Assembly: GCA_009693705.1 (NCBI GenBank)
Contig: SHWS01000009.1
Coordinates: forward strand, 1 to 50,399
Length of the DNA: 50,399 nucleotides
Direction: 5' to 3'
Source: Pelagibacteraceae bacterium
GTDB lineage: Bacteria > Pseudomonadota > Alphaproteobacteria > Pelagibacterales > Pelagibacteraceae
The notes beneath the pieces were generated by a model that had not been told where the DNA came from, ran no database searches, and was given only the letters and a program-made list of their open reading frames with translations. Positions 44,412-50,399 of this stretch are shown in pieces. Within the stretch, counting starts at the first letter, position 1; every line of letters begins with the position of its first letter. The translations under genes were made by a program, and so were the position numbers.

Positions 44412-45401
44412 TTATTTAATTATTTTATCTAATCTATCGGCATAGTAAGTTATAATTGCACTAGCACCCGCTCTTTTAAAGGCCATCAAACTCTCATATA
44501 CAGCATTTTCATTTATTATTTTATTTTTAATTGCATTAGCCAACAAACTATATTCACCTGATACTTGATAAGCAAAAACAGGGATTTTGAATTTTTCTTT
44601 AATTGATTTAATTATATCAAGGTAAGGCATTCCGGGTTTTACCATGACCATGTCTGCTCCTTCTTTAATATCTAAAGCTATCTCTCTTAGTGCTTCATTG
44701 GTATTTTTAAAATCCATTTGATATGTTTTTTTATCACCTTTTAATAATTTTTTTGACCCAATTGCATCTCTAAAAGGACCGTAAAAACTGGACGCATATT
44801 TAGCTGCATAAGATAATAATAAAATATTTTGATACCCATTTTGATCAAGTGCTTTTCTAATTTTGCCAATTCTTCCATCCATCATATCTGATGGCGCGAT
44901 AACATCGCATCCCATCTGAGCTTGAAGAATTGACTGTTTAATCAACACTTCAATAGTTTCATCATTAAGAATTTCATTTGATTTTAGCAATCCATCATGA
45001 CCATGAGATGTATAGGGATCTAACGCAACATCACACATAATGCCAATTTGATTTTTATATTTTTTTTTTATTTCTAAAATACCTTTACAAACTAAATTAT
45101 TTTCATTTAAAGCCTCAGTGCCATTATCATTTTTGACTTTAGTTTTAGTTTTTGGGAATAATGCAACCATTGGTATTTTATTTTCGATTGCTTTATCTAT
45201 TATTTGAGTAATTCTGTTTATTGAATATCTGTAAACACCCGGCATTGATAAAATTTCTTCTTTTTTGTTTTTACCATCCATTAAAAAAACAGGTAATATG
45301 AAATCACTTGAGCTTAAAGTATTTTCTTCAAATAGTTTTCTAGACCAATTTTCTTTTCTAGTTCTTCTAAGCCTTAAACTTGGATATTTTCCAATGATCA
45401 T
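44412..45401 (-). CDS. hemB: Delta-aminolevulinic acid dehydratase (porphobilinogen synthase)
   Basis: A 329-residue HemB that condenses two 5-aminolevulinate molecules on the way to haem. It has CDVALDPYTSHGHDG (about residues 122-136), DVIAPSDMMDGRIG, LLSYAAKYASSFYGPFRDA (in pieces; first Schiff-base Lys) and MVMVKPGMPYLD with the second catalytic Lys, then YQVSGEY. Length is normal. Asp replaces the Cys of zinc-type enzymes at the first metal site, suggesting the Mg2+-dependent alphaproteobacterial type. It is divergent from the hydroxylase-like gene across a 72-base gap with an ATATATTAATATAT palindrome. Confidence 0.95.
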   Translation of the reverse strand: MIIGKYPSLRLRRTRKENWSRKLFEENTLSSSDFILPVFLMDGKNKKEEILSMPGVYRYSINRITQIIDKAIENKIPMVALFPKTKTKVKNDNGTEALNENNLVCKGILEIKKKYKNQIGIMCDVALDPYTSHGHDGLLKSNEILNDETIEVLIKQSILQAQMGCDVIAPSDMMDGRIGKIRKALDQNGYQNILLLSYAAKYASSFYGPFRDAIGSKKLLKGDKKTYQMDFKNTNEALREIALDIKEGADMVMVKPGMPYLDIIKSIKEKFKIPVFAYQVSGEYSLLANAIKNKIINENAVYESLMAFKRAGASAIITYYADRLDKIIK

Positions 45402-45473
45402 ATTTTATATATTTTAAAAATGCGACAAAAGTAATATATTAATATATCTTAAAAAAGGTATTTAACAATTATT

Positions 45474-46064
45474 ATGACACTAAACTTTAATGACTTTCAA
45501 AAACAGGATATTATGTTTAACATTGACGAACTTCAAAAAGCTTTTAAAGAAATTTTAAAGATAAAAAATTTTAATTCTATTGAAAATGTATCTAATTTTA
45601 GTTCGTTATCTTTAGTGCAAATTCCTGGTGATCCTGATTCAATAAAAGGTCATAAAGCTAGAGGAGTTTTTTGGACTAAACCAGATTCTACAGGAAAAGA
45701 AGTTTTAAGAGACTTAAGTATTGATGAGTCAGCTTATTCTGAGTTTATCGAAGATTATAAAAAAACATACTTTAAGGAAGTTTATGATCAACTTTCTTCT
45801 AGGTACAAATTGGGTCGAGTGAGGATATTGTTAAAAGAGCCTCGATCGACTCTAAGCTGGCACAGAGATCCAGAACCAAGATTGCATATACCAATTATCA
45901 CTAACCCTGGATCTATTATGGTAATAGAAAACGTAGCAAAACATTTGCCAGCGGATGGTTCGGTCTGGATCACTAATAATACAAAATATCATAATGCATT
46001 TAATGGTGGTGAAGAAGATAGAATTCACCTTGTTGCATGCGTTTTAAATTATAAATTTAACTAA
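45474..46064 (+). CDS. Aspartyl/asparaginyl beta-hydroxylase-like dioxygenase
   Basis: A 196-residue protein of the cupin-like Fe(II)/2-oxoglutarate family. The metal triad is visible as H130 and D132 in SWHRDPEPRLHIPI and H173 in YHNAFNGG, with R183 in EEDRIHLV in the place that binds 2-oxoglutarate. The substrate is unknown; bacterial relatives are poorly studied. The start may instead be the ATG at 45513 (residue 14), which has an AGGA site at good spacing, whereas the ATG at 45474 has only a distant AAGG. It precedes rpiB by one base. Confidence 0.78.
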   Translation: MTLNFNDFQKQDIMFNIDELQKAFKEILKIKNFNSIENVSNFSSLSLVQIPGDPDSIKGHKARGVFWTKPDSTGKEVLRDLSIDESAYSEFIEDYKKTYFKEVYDQLSSRYKLGRVRILLKEPRSTLSWHRDPEPRLHIPIITNPGSIMVIENVAKHLPADGSVWITNNTKYHNAFNGGEEDRIHLVACVLNYKFN

Positions 46065-46065
46065 C

Positions 46066-46491
46066 TTGAAAAAAATTTTTATTTCCTCGGACCACGCCGG
46101 CTATGGATTAAAAGAGTCCATTAAAAATTTTTTAGATAACAAGAAAATTAAATATTTAGATTTGGGTCCTTATAATAATAATACAGTAGATTATCCAGAT
46201 TATGCTCATAAAGTTGCTAAAAAAGTAAAGATTAGTAAAAATCATAGAGGTATTTTGGTATGTGGTTCAGGCATGGGAATGAATATTGCGGCAAATAGAC
46301 ACGAAAATATTAGAGCGGCCCAATGCTTTAATATAAAATCAACAAAATTATCCAGATTGCATAATGATGCAAATATCATTACACTAGGATCAAGACTTTT
46401 ATCCAAAAAAAATGCAATAAATTGTGTTAATATTTTTTTAACTACTAAATTTGTGGGTGGAAGACATAAAGAAAGGATTAAAAAGATATAA
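46066..46491 (+). CDS. rpiB: Ribose-5-phosphate isomerase B
   Basis: A 141-residue RpiB/LacAB family isomerase: [12 protein letters not shown] (about residues 6-17), [17 protein letters not shown] and [14 protein letters not shown] (about 66-79, with the catalytic Cys), and the tail with GSRLL and RHKERI. It interconverts ribose 5-phosphate and ribulose 5-phosphate. The start is a TTG at 46066, one base after the previous stop; no ATG is available before the first motif. The stop is two bases before glyA. Confidence 0.92.
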   Translation: MKKIFISSDHAGYGLKESIKNFLDNKKIKYLDLGPYNNNTVDYPDYAHKVAKKVKISKNHRGILVCGSGMGMNIAANRHENIRAAQCFNIKSTKLSRLHNDANIITLGSRLLSKKNAINCVNIFLTTKFVGGRHKERIKKI

Positions 46492-46493
46492 TA

Positions 46494-47804
46494 ATGTCTA
46501 GTGAAAATAATTATATAAATGATCAATATCGTAGTTTTTTTGAGGACAGTTTGTCAAAAACTGATCCAGAGTTGTATAAAGCAATTAGTGATGAATTAAA
46601 GAGACAGCAAGAACATATTGAATTAATTGCATCAGAAAATATTGTTTCTCAAGCCGTATTGGAGGCACAAGGATCTGTTTTAACAAATAAATATGCAGAA
46701 GGTTATCCAGGAAAAAGATATTACAATGGATGTGAACATGTTGATGTAGCTGAAAGTTTGGCAATCGAAAGATTAAAAAAAATTTTTAATTGTAAATTTG
46801 CTAATGTTCAACCACATTCCGGCGCTCAAGCTAACGGTGCCGTTTTTTTTGCTTTATTAAATCCAGGAGATACCTTTATGGGTATGAGTCTAAATTCTGG
46901 TGGTCATATTACCCACGGATTAAAAATTTCAATGTCAGGTAAATGGTTTAACGCTATTGGATATGACGTTGATAAAAAGTCAGAGTTGATAGATTATAAT
47001 AATGTTGAAAAACTTGCTTTGGAACATAAACCAAAACTTATAATAGCAGGTGGTAGCGCCTATTCTAGAATAATTGACTTTAAAAAATTTAGAGAAATTG
47101 CTGACAAAGTTGGAGCCTACTTCATGGTTGATATGGCTCACTTTTCTGGTCTAGTTGCTGGTAAAGGATACCCAAATCCATGCGAATATGCACACGTGGT
47201 CACTTCAACAACGCATAAAGTTTTTAGAAGTGCAAGAGGTGGAATTATTTTAACTAACGATGAGGATTTAGCTAAAAAATTTAATACTGCCGTATTTCCA
47301 GGTTTGCAAGGCGGTCCATTAATGCATGTTATTGCTTCTAAAGCTGCAGGCTTTTTAGAAGCTTTAAGACCAGAGTTTAAAGTTTATATAAAATCTGTTT
47401 TAGCAAATGCTAAAATTTTATCTGAGACACTTAAAAGTAACGGATTCAAAATTTACTCCGGAGGTACTGATACCCATTTAATGTTAGTGGATCTTAGACC
47501 ATTTAATGTAAAAGGTAATTTAGCTGCAGAAAGTTTATCGAATGCTAATATCACTTGTAATAAAAATGGTATTCCTTTCGATACTGAAAAACCGATGATT
47601 ACATCTGGTATAAGGCTAGGTACACAAGCAGCAACTACTAGAGGTTTCGGCTTAAAAGAATTCCAAAAAGTAGGTGAACTAATTACTAAAGTTATAAAAG
47701 GCTTATCTGAAAATCCAGAAGATAACACGAAAATAGAAAATGAAGTTAGAAAAGAAGTTATTAATTTATGTTCATCATTTCCAATATATAAAAATTTGTC
47801 ATAA
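46494..47804 (+). CDS. glyA: Serine hydroxymethyltransferase
   Basis: A 436-residue PLP enzyme interconverting serine and glycine with tetrahydrofolate, hence a hub for one-carbon units, including those from sarcosine oxidase. It has [12 protein letters not shown] (about 41-52), [16 protein letters not shown] (65-80), QPHSGAQAN (106-114), [11 protein letters not shown] and the PLP lysine in [13 protein letters not shown] (K242). The segment after the lysine differs from the more usual THKTLRGPRGG. It overlaps nrdR by one base (TAATG). Confidence 0.96.
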   Translation: MSSENNYINDQYRSFFEDSLSKTDPELYKAISDELKRQQEHIELIASENIVSQAVLEAQGSVLTNKYAEGYPGKRYYNGCEHVDVAESLAIERLKKIFNCKFANVQPHSGAQANGAVFFALLNPGDTFMGMSLNSGGHITHGLKISMSGKWFNAIGYDVDKKSELIDYNNVEKLALEHKPKLIIAGGSAYSRIIDFKKFREIADKVGAYFMVDMAHFSGLVAGKGYPNPCEYAHVVTSTTHKVFRSARGGIILTNDEDLAKKFNTAVFPGLQGGPLMHVIASKAAGFLEALRPEFKVYIKSVLANAKILSETLKSNGFKIYSGGTDTHLMLVDLRPFNVKGNLAAESLSNANITCNKNGIPFDTEKPMITSGIRLGTQAATTRGFGLKEFQKVGELITKVIKGLSENPEDNTKIENEVRKEVINLCSSFPIYKNLS

Positions 47805-48262
47805 TGATTTGTCCTTGTGCAAATAAAGGCGAAACATCAGTAGTAGATTCAAGACCCACAGAAGACGGTACAGCGATACGTAGGAGAAGAATATGTGCTT
47901 GTGGAAAAAGATTTACTACATTTGAAAGAGTTCAATTTAGGGAACTAATTGTGATAAAAAAAAATGGTAGAAAATCAATCTTTGACAGAGATAAACTTTC
48001 AAAGTCAGTTTATATAGCCCTAAAAAAAAGACCTATAGACACTGAAACAGTTGAAAAATTTATTACTAAAATTTCTAGATCTTTAGAAGATTTAGGACAA
48101 AGTGAAATTGCAACGAATACAATAGGCACAATGGTCATGGAAGGTTTAAAAGAACTAGATCCAGTTGCTTATGTCAGATTTGCATCAGTATACAGAAATT
48201 TTAGAGAAGAAAAAGATTTTGTACAATTCGTGGACAAATTAGATGTCTACAAAAAAAGATAA
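47804..48262 (+). CDS. nrdR: Transcriptional repressor NrdR (altered zinc knuckles)
   Basis: A 152-residue NrdR, the nucleotide-sensing repressor of ribonucleotide reductase genes. A zinc-ribbon (1-34) with [15 protein letters not shown] and RFTTFERV precedes an ATP-cone domain (about 49-139, with [16 protein letters not shown]). The ribbon cysteines are C3/C5 (MICPCAN) and C31/C33-type (RICACGKRF), i.e. CxC in both knuckles where the family normally has CxxC, at unchanged overall length. It overlaps glyA and ribD, the usual alphaproteobacterial order. Confidence 0.93.
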   Translation: MICPCANKGETSVVDSRPTEDGTAIRRRRICACGKRFTTFERVQFRELIVIKKNGRKSIFDRDKLSKSVYIALKKRPIDTETVEKFITKISRSLEDLGQSEIATNTIGTMVMEGLKELDPVAYVRFASVYRNFREEKDFVQFVDKLDVYKKR

Positions 48263-49349
48263 ATTTTCAAAATTAGACATCAAGTATATGAAACTTGCTT
48301 TGGTGTTAGCAAGTGCGCGCCAAGGTTTAACTGGCACTAATCCATCAGTGGGTTGTCTAATTGTTAAAAATAATAAAATTATCTCTATCGGTCAAACAGG
48401 CTTTAATGGAAGACCGCACGCTGAATTTAATGCAATAAAAAATACCAATGAAAATTTAAATGGTGCAAAAATTTATATAACCCTTGAGCCATGTAATCAT
48501 TATGGAAGAACACCCCCTTGTACCAACTCAATAATTAAAAGTAAAATAGGCGAAGTTATATACTCAATAAATGATATAGATAAAAAAGTAAGGGGAAAAA
48601 GTTTAAAAATTTTACAGAGAAATAACATAATAGTAAAAAAGGGTTTATTAAAAATAAGTACAGAAGATTTTTATAAACCTTACTTTTTCAATCGAAAAAA
48701 AAAAATGCCCTATGTGACAGGAAAAATTGCAATATCTAAAAATAATTTAATATTTAGTAAAGGGACACCTAGAATCACAGACAAATACTCAGATAAGTTA
48801 ACTCATTTGTTAAGATACAAAAATGATAGTTTATTGATTAGTAAAAAAACTTTAAATATAGACAATCCAAAGTTAAACTGTAGATTAAAAAGCTTAAATA
48901 AATTTTCACCTAATAGAGTAGTCTTAGATAATAATTTAGAAACAAATAATAAATCTTATATTTTTAAGACTTCAAATCCAAACAATACAATTTTTTTTTA
49001 CAATAAAGCTTCTAAATCAAAAATACTTACTTTTAAAAAAAAAAAAATTAAAATTATAAAATCAAATTTATCTAATAGAAAATATTTCGATTTAAAACAA
49101 ATGCTTAAAAAACTTTATAATATAGGTTGTAGAAATCTTCTAGTCGAAGGAGGAAATGACTTAACAATAAGTTTTTTAAAAAAAAAATTGTTTAATGAAT
49201 TTTATTTATTTAAAAGTCCAATTAAATTATCTAAATTTGTTTGTTATAAGAATTTTGATGCTCAGAAATTACTTAGTAGAACTTTTAAAAAATTAGTTAA
49301 AATAAATACAAAATTAGGAAAAGATAAAATAACTTTATATAGAAATTAA
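48243..49349 (+). CDS. ribD: Riboflavin biosynthesis deaminase/reductase RibD
   Basis: A 368-residue bifunctional protein. The N-terminal deaminase (about 14-150) shows [11 protein letters not shown], the zinc site [10 protein letters not shown] and [13 protein letters not shown]; the C-terminal reductase domain (about 155-368) starts [11 protein letters not shown] and holds [10 protein letters not shown] near residue 300. It catalyses two consecutive steps from the GTP cyclohydrolase II product. The C-terminal part is very Lys/Asn-rich and weakly conserved, but the length is complete. It overlaps nrdR by 20 bases and precedes ribE by one base. Confidence 0.94.
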   Translation: MSTKKDKFSKLDIKYMKLALVLASARQGLTGTNPSVGCLIVKNNKIISIGQTGFNGRPHAEFNAIKNTNENLNGAKIYITLEPCNHYGRTPPCTNSIIKSKIGEVIYSINDIDKKVRGKSLKILQRNNIIVKKGLLKISTEDFYKPYFFNRKKKMPYVTGKIAISKNNLIFSKGTPRITDKYSDKLTHLLRYKNDSLLISKKTLNIDNPKLNCRLKSLNKFSPNRVVLDNNLETNNKSYIFKTSNPNNTIFFYNKASKSKILTFKKKKIKIIKSNLSNRKYFDLKQMLKKLYNIGCRNLLVEGGNDLTISFLKKKLFNEFYLFKSPIKLSKFVCYKNFDAQKLLSRTFKKLVKINTKLGKDKITLYRN

Positions 49350-49350
49350 T

Positions 49351-49944
49351 ATGTTTAATGGGATTATATTTCATCAAGGTAAAGTTGCAAAAATAATAAA
49401 AAGATCCAAAGGAATTAACATTTTTATCAAATCGAATTTAAAGTTAAATAGCAAGGATATTGGTGTATCAATTGCTTGCGATGGTGTTTGTCTAACTTTG
49501 ATTTCACTTAAAAAAAAATTAATGGAATTTTATCTTTCTAATGAAACAATTAAGAGATCTAAATTTCATTTTTTAAATATTAATGATTTGATAAATCTTG
49601 AACTCCCCTTAAAATATGGACAAAAAATTTCAGGACATATTTGTCAGGGTCATGTTGATACCACTGGAAAAATTATTAATATAAAAAAAATAGATAAATC
49701 CTTTTTATTTGATTTTGAGATTAATAAAAAAGAGAGAGATAATTTAATTGAAAAGGCTTCAATTTCTATAAATGGTATTTCATTGACCATATCTAAAGTT
49801 ACAAGAACTGGTTTTCAAATTTGGGTTATTCCACATACAATTAAATTAACTAACTTATCCACCTTAAAAAAAAATAATTTAGTGAATATTGAGATAGATA
49901 TCTTATCCAAATACGTTAGAAATTATTTTTATGAAAAAAAATAA
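49351..49944 (+). CDS. ribE: Riboflavin synthase alpha subunit
   Basis: A 197-residue enzyme with two lumazine-binding repeats. Repeat one begins MFNGIIFHQGKVAKI and has SIACDGVCLTL; repeat two has GQKISGHICQGHVDTTGKI (in pieces, about 91-110) and SISINGISLTI. It dismutates two 6,7-dimethyl-8-ribityllumazine molecules to riboflavin. Length is normal (about 200). It overlaps the following ribB by 14 bases. Confidence 0.94.
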   Translation: MFNGIIFHQGKVAKIIKRSKGINIFIKSNLKLNSKDIGVSIACDGVCLTLISLKKKLMEFYLSNETIKRSKFHFLNINDLINLELPLKYGQKISGHICQGHVDTTGKIINIKKIDKSFLFDFEINKKERDNLIEKASISINGISLTISKVTRTGFQIWVIPHTIKLTNLSTLKKNNLVNIEIDILSKYVRNYFYEKK

Positions 49945-50399
49945 TTTTTCCTCAATAGAAAGCATTATTAGTACTGCTAAAAAAGGTGGCATGTATATTC
50001 TTGTTGATGATGAAAAAAGAGAAAATGAAGGTGATTTAATTATCTCATCGTCTGACGCTAATGCTAAAAATATTAATTTTATGGCAAAATACGGTCGAGG
50101 CCTAATTTGCTTAGCCATGGATAGTGTTCAAGCAAAAAAATTAAATTTATCTTTAATGTCCCCGATTAATCAATCTAGAAATAAAACTGCATTCACTGTT
50201 TCAATTGAAGCCAAAAAAGGTATTACAACTGGAATTTCAGCGAAAGATAGAGCAAGAACTATCAAAATTGCATCAAAGAAAAATCCAAATAAAAAAGAAA
50301 TTGTCTCTCCAGGTCATGTTTTCCCAATAATAGCAAAAGATGGGGGTGTTTTAGTAAGAGCTGGCCACACTGAAGCTTCTGTTGATATTTCAAAACTTG
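49931..50399 (+). CDS. ribB: 3,4-dihydroxy-2-butanone 4-phosphate synthase (ribB or ribBA), truncated by window end
   Basis: At least 156 residues from the ATG at 49931. The frame contains GGMYILVDDEKRENEGDLI (in pieces; about residues 19-37, the acidic active-site loop), NFMAKYGRGLICLAM, RNKTAFTVSIEAKKGITTGISA and PGHVFPIIAKDGGVLVRAGHTEAS, all diagnostic of DHBP synthase, which makes the four-carbon precursor of riboflavin. Whether a GTP cyclohydrolase II domain follows (RibBA) is outside the window. It overlaps ribE by 14 bases. Confidence 0.93.
   Translation, partial: MKKNNFSSIESIISTAKKGGMYILVDDEKRENEGDLIISSSDANAKNINFMAKYGRGLICLAMDSVQAKKLNLSLMSPINQSRNKTAFTVSIEAKKGITTGISAKDRARTIKIASKKNPNKKEIVSPGHVFPIIAKDGGVLVRAGHTEASVDISKL

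Noticed and set aside
45430-45460. ATATATTAATATAT palindrome between hemB and the hydroxylase gene as an operator
   Set aside because: Simple AT palindromes are expected by chance in this composition; no second copy or regulator supports it.
1-50399. CRISPR arrays, insertion sequences, prophage, toxin-antitoxin or restriction genes
   Set aside because: Nothing resembling spaced repeats, transposase, integrase, phage structural or defence proteins was seen on either strand.

Overview
The window is a gene-dense, strongly AT-rich stretch of a small, streamlined alphaproteobacterial chromosome, most likely SAR11 / Candidatus Pelagibacter. The reasons are the very AT-rich codon use with Lys/Ile/Asn-rich proteins, start/stop overlaps at many junctions, tail-to-tail genes with no spacer, the typical alphaproteobacterial gene orders (adk-rpsM-rpsK-rpoA-rplQ; glyA-nrdR-ribD-ribE-ribB; spoT-pyrE-pdxJ-acpS-lepB-rnc), and a soxBDAG sarcosine oxidase set next to an amide/urea-type ABC importer. 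The species call is inference from content; no search was run. I saw no phage, transposase, CRISPR array or restriction system.

Layout. 1-4076: end of adk, the S13-S11-RpoA-L17 operon, an RluC-type pseudouridine synthase and convergent lipB. 4136-8469: mgtE, panC, galU and ugd. 8475-15120 (minus strand): ridA, a small secreted protein, topA, plsY, a dihydroorotase-like gene, pyrB and ruvX. 15171-21799 (plus): gatCAB, an O-methyltransferase, trhO, a MATE exporter and an exported nuclease. 21796-28472 (minus): an amino-acid-type ABC permease and binding protein, then soxB-D-A-G. 28473-29127 is the only long gene-free stretch; it holds tRNA-Ser(GCU) and several inverted repeats. 29128-34737 (plus): a five-gene UrtABCDE/FmdDEF-like importer ending in an acetamidase/formamidase. 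34808-37030 (minus): a lytic transglycosylase. 37074-44411 (plus): dapA-smpB-folK-rsh-pyrE-pdxJ-acpS-lepB-rnc-recO. 44412-45401 (minus): hemB. 45474-50399 (plus): an aspartyl/asparaginyl hydroxylase-like gene, rpiB, glyA, nrdR, ribD, ribE and the start of ribB.

How the genes fit together. Most are housekeeping. The accessory theme is the recovery of reduced carbon and nitrogen from small organic solutes: sarcosine oxidase should release glycine and a one-carbon unit for folate (glyA, also in this window, interconverts these), while the amide importer plus amidase should release ammonia and a short carboxylate. The two systems point away from each other on either side of a tRNA gene and a structured non-coding segment.

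Most worth a second look: the structured gap at 28473-29127, with mutually exclusive pairings around the tRNA; a permease carrying a lipoprotein-type N-terminus and lacking a nearby ATPase; a dihydroorotase-like protein without its HxH metal motif; an NrdR with both zinc knuckles changed from CxxC to CxC; and a compact Rel/Spo protein missing most of the segment between TGS and ACT. I did not find clear evidence of a wholly new multi-gene system.
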